Of a stretch of 64,000 bases of DNA, positions 30,002 through 38,430 are shown one piece after another. Numbering within the stretch: position 1 is the stretch's first letter; each line of letters starts with the position of its first letter. The DNA is from an uncultured Acetatifactor sp. GTDB lineage: Bacteria; Bacillota; Clostridia; Lachnospirales; Lachnospiraceae. A model generated the notes under the pieces. It had not been told where the DNA came from. It did no database searches and saw nothing but the letters and a program-made list of their open reading frames with translations. Where the stretch lies: assembly GCA_947629645.1 (NCBI GenBank), contig CANREV010000004.1, positions 57,578-121,577 of the forward strand, read 5' to 3'. A program made the position numbers and the translations under genes.

Positions 30002-30508
30002 GTGATAGCGGGAAGTGTATTTTTAATAATGGGACTGGTTTTGTTGCTGGTGGGTATCATTTTTGTTATTTGCTGGAGATATCTTGCCCGATATTCAGGA
30101 GAGGCAGCGGGAGTGATTATAGATATCACGAGGTCAGGAGCTCAGTATAATATTCGGGCAGAAAAGGAGACTGCAGTTTCCCAGGGAGATCGTAAACTTC
30201 AGGTTCAGTTCAATACAAATACCGGAGTTTATGGCAATCATAGTAATATGTATGCGCCTGTCTTCCAATATATTGTGGATGGAAGGACGTATTCCAGAGC
30301 CAGCGGATTGTCCTATAACAAAGGAATTGCTCAAAAAAAACTGGGGAAAACAGTGCCGGTATATTACAATGTGAATAACCCCCAAAAGGCGTCCTTATCA
30401 AATGGAAAAGGGTATAAGATGCTTGGGCTGGGCTTGTCCATAGGAGGTATACTATTCTGTATCATTGGCTTTGCGTTAATCATAGCTGATCACATATATC
30501 TGATTTAG
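30002..30508 (+). CDS. DUF3592-like membrane protein
   Basis: A 168-residue protein from a GTG preceded by GGGAGG at 6 bases; an upstream ATG at 29891 lacks an RBS and adds an unlikely leader. One membrane helix lies near residues 3-27 and another near 140-165. Between them is an exported beta-rich domain with YAPVFQYIVDGRTYSR and VPVYYNVNNPQKASL, typical of DUF3592. The function of this family is unknown. It lies in the accessory stretch. Confidence 0.75.
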   Translation: MIAGSVFLIMGLVLLLVGIIFVICWRYLARYSGEAAGVIIDITRSGAQYNIRAEKETAVSQGDRKLQVQFNTNTGVYGNHSNMYAPVFQYIVDGRTYSRASGLSYNKGIAQKKLGKTVPVYYNVNNPQKASLSNGKGYKMLGLGLSIGGILFCIIGFALIIADHIYLI

Positions 30509-30881
30509 TCAGTCGTTTTCAATATTTTGGTTAAAATACCTTTCTTTGGAGACAGGAATCTGCCCCAGGATGAATTGAGAGTTTTCATTTATCAGCGCTG
30601 AAGATGTTTTATCAGGGGGGCAGTCAAGGAATATGAAAAACGCTCGGCGACAAAGCTGGGAAAGCTTGTCTCGTTTGTATCAAACCGTTTTCGCCTACGG
30701 TGTAAAAAAGTCCCTCAAAAAAGATAGCCTATTGGTATCAGTTGACGTTTTATGGTGCAAATGGTAAAGCAATAGAAACTTTAGATCACAGAATGAATAT
30801 ATAATTAAAAAAATATTTCAGATGAATTTGCAATATTTTACTATTGTGATGAAGACCTGGATATTGTGACAGATTGTTTAA
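30509..30881. other. gene-free AT-rich interval
   Basis: No open reading frame with start support, and no repeat or hairpin of note. Short coding-like fragments with stops suggest decayed sequence leading into the helicase remnant. Confidence 0.5.
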
Positions 30882-31150
30882 TATGAAATTCTGGAGCAAA
30901 AGCAGAGTATCCGGCAATTCCTGAATGTGGAAGATTATGCTTTGCTGGAGCAATTTGAACACTGTCCGGAAGAAGACCTATCCCTTTGCCATTGTCAACA
31001 GACAGATCAATATGGATCAGCTTTTGGCGACCATAAACGCGATGAAATACCCGCTGGCATATGTGCAGGGTCCTCCCGGCACGGGGACGGACGGTGTTGT
31101 TTGCACCTTATAACAATCATCCCATTGAAATCAACAATGCCTCCCTTTTA
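30882..31150 (+). pseudogene. remnant of a superfamily I (UPF1-like) helicase
   Basis: Three frames together read like the N-terminal ATPase region: ...NVEDYALLEQFEHCPEED (frame 1), then PFAIVNRQINMDQLLATINA and AYVQGPPGTG (frame 2), then LFAPYNNHPIEINNASLL (frame 3). Walker A GPPGTGKT is broken after GPPGTG, where a short deletion removed the Lys. At least two frameshifts occur and the remainder of the gene is missing. It is not expressed as a functional protein. Confidence 0.75.
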
Positions 31151-31205
31151 AGCAGCCTATGTAAAATACAGGTTACTTAAAAAGGAGCATTATTTCCCCC
31201 AGGAT

Positions 31206-32186
31206 TCAGTTATCATCTTTTAAGTAATGATATATGGCTTCGATAGTCATATCTTTCTTCGCTATATTCTCTACAACATCTGTTTCTATATCGTCCGCAA
31301 TATAAAATTCATTTTGCTCGGCTAAAAATATTCTGGCTGTCGGACGCGGAATCATTCCCTGCGGTCCCGCCCCTGTGATATAGTTAATGATAATAATAAT
31401 ATCGTCTTTTCCATCATCATTTATATCCCGGAAAGCAACAGCGCCAATGCTGTCAAACATTCCGCTATAACCTTTCAGATTATTATCAGGAAATCGGTAT
31501 ACTATGTGGTCATCTCTGACCAGGAAAAAGGAAGGTTCCTCATTGACGAGCCAGGATGTCGGTTCACAAGATACAAATGTAACTGCTCCCCAGTCATCTA
31601 ACGTAACATCAAAGGACTGCTCCGGTATCATATACTCATTGATCTTTTCTATTGAGTCAATGTCATCATCCGGGGTTACATCCTTCCCGGCTGTTTCCTG
31701 ATCCTGCGATCCGCCTGCATAAGCTGTCTGCGGGTCGGTTTCTCCGCTTTCGCTAATATCCCGTGCCAATGTGTCTTCATCCCGATCCGCTAACTGCTTT
31801 GCCTCTTTTCTCCCGTCAAAGTATAGGATAATCTGCTCATCGGGTTGTTCCTCTCCTGACAGGACAACTTTCACGCAATCCTCAAGCCATGTAACATCCC
31901 ATGTACTGCTGCGTATGCACCCGCCGTCATTAAACAGCTCAAAGTCTGCTTTGGATATTTTGCTTTTGCCCTCATAAAGAATCAGCCTTCCTGAAGCAGA
32001 ACCAAACGGGAAATCGGCCTCTCCGACAGCCTGTAAAACCAGTTCATAAGTTCCATCCGGTGAAACAGAAGTATCCACCTTTGTTATCTTGTAATCTGTC
32101 ACATAGACGAAACTTCCCCAAAACACAACGATTATGATAAAGGCGGCAGCTGCAAAGCCTGATATAAACTTCACGATCTTTTTCAT
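31206..32186 (-). CDS. membrane-anchored exported protein with Asp-rich calcium-type loop
   Basis: A 326-residue protein with an N-terminal signal anchor (residues ~7-28), so most of it is outside the membrane. A beta-rich N-terminal domain to ~130 is followed by a Glu/Asp/Ser-rich linker (~135-180). The C-terminal domain carries DINDDGKDDIIIII near 265, an FG-GAP/VCBS-like calcium loop. Function not recognised. It is probably transcribed from the extended -10 in copy B of the dispersed repeat, giving a ~100-base leader. Confidence 0.72.
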   Translation of the reverse strand: MKKIVKFISGFAAAAFIIIVVFWGSFVYVTDYKITKVDTSVSPDGTYELVLQAVGEADFPFGSASGRLILYEGKSKISKADFELFNDGGCIRSSTWDVTWLEDCVKVVLSGEEQPDEQIILYFDGRKEAKQLADRDEDTLARDISESGETDPQTAYAGGSQDQETAGKDVTPDDDIDSIEKINEYMIPEQSFDVTLDDWGAVTFVSCEPTSWLVNEEPSFFLVRDDHIVYRFPDNNLKGYSGMFDSIGAVAFRDINDDGKDDIIIIINYITGAGPQGMIPRPTARIFLAEQNEFYIADDIETDVVENIAKKDMTIEAIYHYLKDDN

Positions 32187-32411
32187 TGTTTCATATCCTT
32201 TCTTCCTTCAACACCAGACGGTATCCGTAATGACTTTCTGGTAATCCGGTATAGATTGTCCATCCGGCCCTTTTTCTGCTCGGAATAAGGTCATTATACC
32301 ATAATCCGCTCCCGTTTATAGTGGAAACATGATTTCATTGAAAAAGAATCCTATGGAGCGGGAACACATAAAAAAATGAAAATAAATCAGGAAATGAAAT
32401 CATGCGTAGTG

Positions 32412-32440
32412 TTGAAAGAGCAATCCGGTTAGAGTATAAT
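32412..32440 (+). promoter_or_regulatory. sigma-A promoter of the LprI-domain lipoprotein
   Basis: TTGAAA (32412-32417), 17 bases, TATAAT (32435-32440), with the start codon ~55 bases downstream. Confidence 0.75.
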
Positions 32441-32496
32441 GCCATTGAATGAAAGATTAGTATCTTGATAAACTTACCAGAAAGAGGGTATCTGTT

Positions 32497-33843
32497 ATGA
32501 TAAAAAAGAGATTCGCTATGATACTTGCAGGTTGTTGCCTGTTTTCACTTGCTGCCTGTTCATCCGGCGAGAGCAGCGGACAGCCCTCGCAGATGCAGAC
32601 AGCCGCTTGGACACAAGAACCAACTTTGCCGGAAAACAACGAAACAGATTCCCCGGAAACAGAAGTATCAGATCCATCTAGTTCCGTTTTTGATACTGAG
32701 CTGGAAAATCTGACGGGAGAATACGATTATTTGTCGGATAATGGAAACGGTAAATTAATTATTTTGAAAACATCCTATGGATATGATATCTCCGATTATG
32801 AATCGGAATCATCCTATCGCTTTTTGGCGAATTCATCAAATATAGAAAAAATAGAGAACAACAGGATCTATATAAAATATCCTGAACAAGTGCTTTCTGA
32901 CGGCACAGCTATATTTAGTTATTATATTTTAGAATATGGTAAAAATGATATAAATGTATATTACAAAAAAGATGCGGACGGAGAGGAACAATTCTTATAT
33001 TGTGCTGCAGCTGCAGAGAAACAAGCTGCTTCTGCAAATAACGAAAACAATGAAGCCGGAGTGAATAATGAATTTCAAGTGGATTTCACACATGACTATT
33101 CGGAGGATATCAAAGCGGATATTGACCAAGTGGTATCAAGTTCAGCTTCCCTGCAAAGTGAGTTGGAGAATGTAGAGGCGATTATCCAGAAGTACCATGT
33201 GCTGGCTGAGAAGGCACAAAGTCAGAGCGAAATGAATCTGTCATCTAAGTGGTTTTTGGTAATATGGGATACGGAATTAAATAACCTGTGGAGCAGATTC
33301 AGCAATTTTGCTGATCAGCAGACAAAAGAGAAGATCCTTGCAGATCAAAGGAACTGGATAGACATGAAAGATGAAGCGATTCTGGAGAGTATAGGGTCCA
33401 GCGAAGAAAACGGCAGCCTGTATCCTATGCTTGTGAACTCTTTCCTTGAGGAGATTACCAGGGACAGGGTTTACATTCTTGCGAATGAGCTGGCGAAGAT
33501 AAAAGGAGAATCCTTTGTCATGCCTGAAAAATCAAAGTATGGCCTGTTTGCAGACAATCAGGGGACAGGCGATATCTACAGTTCTCTGATAACCCGACAG
33601 GGAGAATCAGGAGATGATGAAGCCCTTGTCTCCATTTTCGGAGTGGGGGAAATAAGAGGAACCTTTGTTGACAATGGAAATGGGGAACTGTCCTTCACAT
33701 CGAATGATGCAGATACCAGAATCATTAAGGGAATCATAAAAATCAACGGATGGGACGGCGCAGGCTTTACAATCACGGAGGCGCCGGATGGAGCATGGGC
33801 TTGGTACATAGGGAAAGAAATGGATTTTCCTTTTGTATTTTGA
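32497..33843 (+). CDS. lipoprotein with LprI/DUF1311-like domain
   Basis: A 448-residue lipoprotein (lipobox LAAC near residues 18-21) with a Ser/Thr/Glu-rich linker. Residues ~60-165 form a beta domain. The segment ~225-335 resembles the lysozyme-inhibitor LprI N-terminal domain: a Gln/Met-rich helix, ELNNLWSRF, then an LADQRNW-type block. A C-terminal beta domain ends in GAWAWYIGKEMDF. The LprI likeness is moderate and a lysozyme-protection role is only a guess. It lies in the accessory stretch. Confidence 0.7.
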   Translation: MIKKRFAMILAGCCLFSLAACSSGESSGQPSQMQTAAWTQEPTLPENNETDSPETEVSDPSSSVFDTELENLTGEYDYLSDNGNGKLIILKTSYGYDISDYESESSYRFLANSSNIEKIENNRIYIKYPEQVLSDGTAIFSYYILEYGKNDINVYYKKDADGEEQFLYCAAAAEKQAASANNENNEAGVNNEFQVDFTHDYSEDIKADIDQVVSSSASLQSELENVEAIIQKYHVLAEKAQSQSEMNLSSKWFLVIWDTELNNLWSRFSNFADQQTKEKILADQRNWIDMKDEAILESIGSSEENGSLYPMLVNSFLEEITRDRVYILANELAKIKGESFVMPEKSKYGLFADNQGTGDIYSSLITRQGESGDDEALVSIFGVGEIRGTFVDNGNGELSFTSNDADTRIIKGIIKINGWDGAGFTITEAPDGAWAWYIGKEMDFPFVF

Positions 33844-33915
33844 CAGGAACTCATCACAAATTACATTTGTAAGGCTGGGAGTTGCAACTGTATATGACAT
33901 CTCTCCCTTTTGGAC

Positions 33916-34032
33916 GTATACCGGGCCATTGAGGGGGATAATCATAGCAGAGAAGTGGCGGAGCAGGCGGATGTGGCGTTAAGGTTTAAGAAAGGGGAAA
34001 TTGCAGAAGACACGGGTATTGGGAAGGATTAG
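33916..34032 (+). pseudogene. 38-codon gene fragment
   Basis: An open stretch reading VYRAIEGDNHSREVAEQADV then ALRFKKGEIAEDTGIGKD and stop, with no start codon or RBS. It looks like the C-terminus of a lost protein with a helical tail; the parent family is not recognised. The rest of 33844-34133 holds no gene apart from the hairpin at 34092-34112. Confidence 0.4.
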
Positions 34033-34133
34033 ATGCGATTTAGGAGAAGCCAAAAAAATAATGTGACAGAATGCATATTCTGATACGATAGCCATTGTTT
34101 ACACGACAATGGTTATTTTTATGGAGGCGGAAG

Positions 34134-34760
34134 ATGGGAAATACCAAAGTGTACGGATATATGAGGGTATCCACAAGGGAACAGAATGAAAACAGGCAGC
34201 GGATCGCCCTGATCGAGATGGGAGTGCCGGAGCAAAATATCTATATGGACAAACAATCCGGCAAGGATTTCAAACGACCGCAGTATCAGAAATTATTGAA
34301 GAAGCTGGATAGCGGCGCGGTGCTGTTCGTGAAGTCCATAGACCGGCTGGGGCGCAGTTACGCCGACCTGAATGAGCAGTGGCGCGTCATAACAAAGGAA
34401 AAGGGAGCGGATATTGTGGTGATTGATATGCCGCTTTTGGACACAAGGCGGGAAAAGAATCTGCTGGGGACGTTTATCAGCGATATTGTGCTGGCCCTGC
34501 TCTCCTATGTGGCGGAGAACGAGCGCACGAACATCCGTCAGAGACAGGCGGAAGGGATCGCCGCTGCAAAAGCGCGGGGCGTGCGGTTCGGAAGACCGCC
34601 TATACCGATGCCGGATAATTTTAAAGAGATGCGTCTGGCGTGGAGGGAGGGGAAAATAACGATGAACGAAGCGGCAAAAGCCTGCCAAATGTGCCCCAAG
34701 ACCTTTTACGAAAAGGCGGTAAAACAGGAAAAGACATGTCTGGAAAGGTATACTTTTTGA
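34134..34760 (+). CDS. serine recombinase (resolvase/invertase type), proposed flagellin-promoter invertase
   Basis: A 208-residue small serine recombinase: VYGYMRVSTREQ with catalytic Ser13, the resolvase core (VKSIDRLGRSYADL near residue 68; AENERTNIRQRQAEGI near 128), then a short HTH (MNEAAKACQMCPKTFYEKA). The size and layout match Hin/Gin/Pin invertases and Tn3 resolvases. RBS GGAGGCGG. The stop codon lies inside the left 16-bp inverted repeat of the invertible segment, so recombination at that site leaves the protein intact. A short hairpin (34092-34112) followed by TTATTTTT precedes the gene. Its target is most likely the adjacent segment controlling the 34964 flagellin. Confidence 0.9.
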   Translation: MGNTKVYGYMRVSTREQNENRQRIALIEMGVPEQNIYMDKQSGKDFKRPQYQKLLKKLDSGAVLFVKSIDRLGRSYADLNEQWRVITKEKGADIVVIDMPLLDTRREKNLLGTFISDIVLALLSYVAENERTNIRQRQAEGIAAAKARGVRFGRPPIPMPDNFKEMRLAWREGKITMNEAAKACQMCPKTFYEKAVKQEKTCLERYTF

Positions 34761-34881
34761 GATTCCATAAACAGTTGTTCTGTTCGATCAATATATATCC
34801 TGATATACTCTATTCTTCGTCACATATGCCCAAAAACTTTAGATATAATTCCGAAAAATTTTTCTTCTCAAAAAGTATACC
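34747..34881. other. invertible DNA segment A: 16-bp inverted repeats around 103 bp
   Basis: GGTATACTTTTTGAGA (34747-34762) and its exact complement TCTCAAAAAGTATACC (34866-34881) bracket 103 bp. The left arm includes the recombinase stop codon. The repeat has a partial dyad around GTATAC (CTGGAAAGGT and ACTTTTTGAG as half-sites), as expected for a serine recombinase site. The bracketed DNA holds the only promoter seen upstream of the flagellin. The arms are far too distant to form a terminator. The layout is that of a promoter switch. Confidence 0.8.
34830..34857 (+). promoter_or_regulatory. sigma-28-like promoter inside invertible segment A, facing the flagellin
   Basis: CCAAA (34830-34834), 16 bases, CCGAAAA (34851-34857): 4/5 and 5/7 to CTAAA-N16-CCGATAT. 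A TATAAT lies at 34844-34849 within the same stretch, so sigma-A use is also possible. On the other strand CTAAA occurs but its -10 is poor. The present orientation is therefore read as ON, with moderate certainty. Confidence 0.5.
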
Positions 34882-34963
34882 ATTACATCCAACGGAGGAA
34901 ATAACAGGCGTTAAGAGATTAATAATGTCCGGACATATCTGAGCAGCAGGGAGGCTGGGGAAA

Positions 34964-36946
34964 ATGATATCAATAGCGCATAATCTTATGGCAATGAACG
35001 CCAATCGTATGTTTGGGACGACTAACAAATCAAAGGCGAAATCAACGGAAAGGCTGTCTTCGGGATACCGGATCAACAGAGCGGCGGATGACGCGGCGGG
35101 GCTTGCGATTTCTGAAAAAATGAGAAGGCAGATCCGCGGTCTGCGCCAGGGTACGGATAATATCGGAGAGGGCATTTCTCTGGTTCAGGTAGCGGACGGC
35201 GCGTTAGATGAAGTGACGTCCTGTTTACAGAGAATGAACGAACTTTCCATCAAAGCGTATAACGGTACGAATTCAGAACAGGATCGGCAATATATTCAAA
35301 GCGAGCTGGAACAGCTGACCACGGAAATAAAGAGAATAGCGGACAGCACTACTTTTAATGAGTTATATGTCCTAAAGGGTAATCCCAGGGATTTCATGAA
35401 GGTCGAACATGATAAAATGGTGGACGGCTATGTCAGGATGGAATATGAAACTACCATTCCAGACTGGTTAAGCGTATCAGACGAACTGAATGCAGCCAAT
35501 TCAAAAGGGGTGCAGTTAGAGTATGTAGATGTTGACTCTAACGCGGTTTTCCAGACTTCTCCCGGAGTGTATGAATATTACGGAGAAAAAAAGGATGCTT
35601 TGGACGCTTTAACGGGAGGCAATTATAGGAGACAATGGACTGAGAGCATAGAAAATAACGCAAGCGCGAAGATCGATTTTTCCGGTTTGACAAAGGCGGA
35701 AACAGCCTCGGAGTTATTCACGGATCTGTTTGCGCTGATCGGAACGAGTATTGGAATCCCCTGCGGTACCTGTACGGAATATTACGGAATATGCTTTACG
35801 GGAAGTGAGCTGGGGCTGGAGGTAGCGGAGGGTGCAACCAGGTTTTCAAGCGGCTCAGCTTCTTCGGTCTCTTCTCTGAATCTTTCGACATGGAAGCCCT
35901 GGTATCCGGCTGATAAATCCAGCATCTTTGACAAGGTAAGGGGACTGATGGCCTCCCAGGCGCTGGATACCACAAAAACAGACGATGAAAAAAAGGCAGA
36001 GACCAAGGCCCTTGCGGAAGATATCGCGAAAAAGCTTTGCGAGCAGTGTGCTTCCCAGATCACGATGGGAGACACGCATTTCAGCAGGGCGTCTAAGATC
36101 AAGGACGATGATTACGCTTTTTTGGTGTATGATTATAGGGACACAGAAGCGTTGAAAAACGAAGACAGCGCCGATTCCACCGTCCAGGTATCGTCGTCTT
36201 GCTGGGCCAAAGTGCCGTATTCCATGCTGCTGGAAGGCACAATGGCGGAAATAGAGCATCCTTTGTGGATCAAGTGCAGCTCTGACTTTGACGACTGGCT
36301 GCCGATAGATCTGCCAAGTTTAGAGGGCATCCTTGCGGGACTTGAGACTTATGATGTCGCCCGGTATCAGGAAAAAGCGGTATATTCGCAGGAGTATTTA
36401 AAGAGGGTAGAGGATTGGGAGAAAACGTGTCATTATGTTACAAAGACGACGACACTGCCTGAGGAACCTGAGAAGACGATCACGCAGATGGAACCCGAAT
36501 ATTCCATGGATGTGAATAGAAATGGCGAAGTGGTCACCAAGGTGACCTGGAAGCAAGTCACGAAAACAATCCCTCGTAAGCCTGAGAGGACGGTCACGCA
36601 ACGGGTGCTGGAAGGTTCGGAGCCGAAGCCGCAGCCCGGTCCCGGAGATGTATCTATCGAAAAGGTATATGCTCCCAGCAATGTGAGTATCATCGGGGAC
36701 GCGTTATCTTATGTGAGCGCCTGCCGCTCCACATTAGGCGCAACGCAGAACAGGCTGGAGCACGCGTATAACAATAATATGAATAAGCATGAAAATACAA
36801 CGTACTCGGAGAGTATGATCCGGGATACCGATATGGCCAGGGAGACGGTTGAATTTTTCAATCTGGATATTCTGGGGCAGGCCGGTCAGGCTATGCTGGC
36901 GCAGGCGAATCAGCAGTCGAATTTTGTCCTGCAATTACTGCAATAA
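34964..36946 (+). CDS. flagellin, large atypical form (660 residues)
   Basis: Flagellar filament subunit. The N-terminal D0/D1 region (residues 1-140) has the hallmark LSSGYRINRAADDAAGLAISEK block, and the C-terminal D1/D0 has STLGATQNRLEHAYNN and ends QAGQAMLAQANQQSNFVLQLLQ. Oddities are an opening MISIAHNLMAMNANRMF and an ending LQLLQ in place of the usual GVLSLLG. The central ~480 residues are variable and surface exposed, with a Pro/Glu/Thr-rich stretch near 505-565. RBS GGGAGG. It is transcribed across the right inverted repeat of segment A. It is different from the second flagellin at 60272. Confidence 0.93.
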   Translation: MISIAHNLMAMNANRMFGTTNKSKAKSTERLSSGYRINRAADDAAGLAISEKMRRQIRGLRQGTDNIGEGISLVQVADGALDEVTSCLQRMNELSIKAYNGTNSEQDRQYIQSELEQLTTEIKRIADSTTFNELYVLKGNPRDFMKVEHDKMVDGYVRMEYETTIPDWLSVSDELNAANSKGVQLEYVDVDSNAVFQTSPGVYEYYGEKKDALDALTGGNYRRQWTESIENNASAKIDFSGLTKAETASELFTDLFALIGTSIGIPCGTCTEYYGICFTGSELGLEVAEGATRFSSGSASSVSSLNLSTWKPWYPADKSSIFDKVRGLMASQALDTTKTDDEKKAETKALAEDIAKKLCEQCASQITMGDTHFSRASKIKDDDYAFLVYDYRDTEALKNEDSADSTVQVSSSCWAKVPYSMLLEGTMAEIEHPLWIKCSSDFDDWLPIDLPSLEGILAGLETYDVARYQEKAVYSQEYLKRVEDWEKTCHYVTKTTTLPEEPEKTITQMEPEYSMDVNRNGEVVTKVTWKQVTKTIPRKPERTVTQRVLEGSEPKPQPGPGDVSIEKVYAPSNVSIIGDALSYVSACRSTLGATQNRLEHAYNNNMNKHENTTYSESMIRDTDMARETVEFFNLDILGQAGQAMLAQANQQSNFVLQLLQ

Positions 36947-37004
36947 ACCCGCATAGAAATTGTGATAAAAGATGAGTGCGGAAAGCATGGAGAGAGGAGA
37001 CAAA

Positions 37005-37280
37005 ATGGACAGACTGGGAAAGGCGCTGGAAAAAATGGTGGATGTGCACAGCAGACTGGACGTATGCGGGGTGTGCGGAGGAAAACTGATCTTTCGGGGC
37101 TGCGGGGAGTATGTTTGTGAGAACTGCAGTGATCTGGTCTATGATGATTACGGTAAAGTGCGCAGGTATGTAGAGACACATAAGAATACAACGATAAGCG
37201 ATACGGCGGAGGCTACGGGCGTCAGCCAGAATGCCATCCGCATGATGATACGGGAACGTAAGATAAGGATCGGATTGTAA
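37005..37280 (+). CDS. flagellar-operon zinc-ribbon/HTH protein (YvyF/TIGR03826-like)
   Basis: A 91-residue protein with a four-Cys zinc ribbon (CGVCGG ... CGEYVCENC) followed by a winged-HTH-like tail (TISDTAEATGVSQNAIRMMIRERKI). This arrangement matches the small flagellar-operon proteins of the YvyF group in Firmicutes, a likely regulator. The start is the ATG after GAGGAGA. It follows the atypical flagellin by ~60 bases and could be co-transcribed, which would make it subject to the same inversion switch. Confidence 0.75.
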   Translation: MDRLGKALEKMVDVHSRLDVCGVCGGKLIFRGCGEYVCENCSDLVYDDYGKVRRYVETHKNTTISDTAEATGVSQNAIRMMIRERKIRIGL

Positions 37281-37408
37281 AATTTTCTGACGGATCACAG
37301 GAGAGCACGGGACGTTTGAGGCGTTCCGTGTTTTTTTCGCAGATAACAGCCTGACACTTCGGAGCATGGGCGTCATCGGCTGAAAAACTTTCTTTCATGA
37401 AAAAAGAT

Positions 37409-37438
37409 GTATAAAAAGTGGTTTCTCATGGCAAAAAT
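37409..37438 (+). promoter_or_regulatory. sigma-F-like promoter of the SpoIIQ-like gene
   Basis: GTATA (37409-37413), 16 bases, GGCAAAAAT (37430-37438), an exact fit to the forespore sigma-F pattern GYATA-N16-GGNNANNHT. The predicted start site leaves a very short leader before AAAGGAAGG. Confidence 0.7.
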
Positions 37439-37462
37439 AGAAGCGAAAGGAAGGAAATTGCC

Positions 37463-38410
37463 ATGAGAAGGAATCATAGAAAAAATAATGCAAAAAAGGA
37501 ACGTATCGTTATGTTTGCCTCCTCTGCTTTCGTGCTGGCGGCCCTGACCATGACGGGAATTTACATGAATTCCAGAAACGAGGAATCGCAGGATAACGGC
37601 TATACCATAGATTTTACGGAATTGGAAGAGAGCGCCGATGACAAGTACCGTGAAATCGCACAGAATACGGAGACGCAGCAGGAAAGCGCGCCTCAGGTGT
37701 TGGAGGACGATCTGGATTATATGCCGATGGAAGCGGGATCCGCTCAGGTGGAGATACCGGGGCTTACCAGTGAAAAGGCGGATGCGCTGAAAGACCAGCT
37801 TGAGCAGGAGACGCGCGCCGCGCAGGCGGAAGAAATTCCGGATATCATGGAGAACGCCGCGCCGGAAAATGCCCTGGCAGACAATGACGCGGCGCCGGAC
37901 GGCAACGGGCAGGACGCAGAGACACCCGCCGGGGAACTTCCGGAGGCAGAGCAGCAGGAGGTTTCCTCCTCGGGGGTTGTGACGGTGAGAGCGCTGCACT
38001 TTTCCGAGGAAGACGGGCTGATAAAGCCTGTAAATGGCGAAACGCTGATTCCCTACAGCATGAATGGAATGACTTACTTCACAACACTGGATCTGTATAA
38101 ATACAATCCGGCAGTTATGATCAGCGCGCCGGAAGGAACAACCGTCAGCGCCTGCGCGGAAGGCAAAGTTGTCAATATCTATGAAGATGCGGAGATCGGC
38201 CATGCTGTTACCATGGAATTAGGTGACGGTTATATGCTTACCTACGGACAGCTGAAGGATATCAATGTATCTTTGAACAGCTATGTGAATGCGGGAGAGG
38301 CGATTGGTTCTGTGGCGGCTCCTACCAAGTATTTTTGTCTGGAGGGCAGTAATCTGTATCTGAAACTGACCAGGGACGGAAATCCTGTGGATCCGGAACG
38401 CTTATTTTAG
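37463..38410 (+). CDS. spoIIQ: SpoIIQ-like M23/LytM-domain protein (probably catalytically inactive)
   Basis: A 315-residue bitopic protein: basic N-terminus, one membrane helix (residues ~16-35), a long acidic Glu/Gln/Ala linker (~40-185), and a C-terminal LytM fold (~215-315; ISAPEGTTVSACAEGKVVNI then GHAVTMELGDGYMLTYGQL). Active M23 enzymes have H-x-H (HL) where this reads YGQL, so zinc binding is impaired, as in B. subtilis SpoIIQ. SpoIIQ sits in the forespore membrane and binds SpoIIIAH during engulfment. The sigma-F-like promoter supports the call. The symbol is assigned by analogy. Confidence 0.75.
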   Translation: MRRNHRKNNAKKERIVMFASSAFVLAALTMTGIYMNSRNEESQDNGYTIDFTELEESADDKYREIAQNTETQQESAPQVLEDDLDYMPMEAGSAQVEIPGLTSEKADALKDQLEQETRAAQAEEIPDIMENAAPENALADNDAAPDGNGQDAETPAGELPEAEQQEVSSSGVVTVRALHFSEEDGLIKPVNGETLIPYSMNGMTYFTTLDLYKYNPAVMISAPEGTTVSACAEGKVVNIYEDAEIGHAVTMELGDGYMLTYGQLKDINVSLNSYVNAGEAIGSVAAPTKYFCLEGSNLYLKLTRDGNPVDPERLF

Positions 38411-38430
38411 AGAATGGGAAAGTAAAGCAT

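Noticed and set aside
34747..34881. The 16-bp inverted repeats as a terminator of the recombinase gene
   Set aside because: The arms are 103 bp apart with no T run after the second arm; a recombination site fits better.
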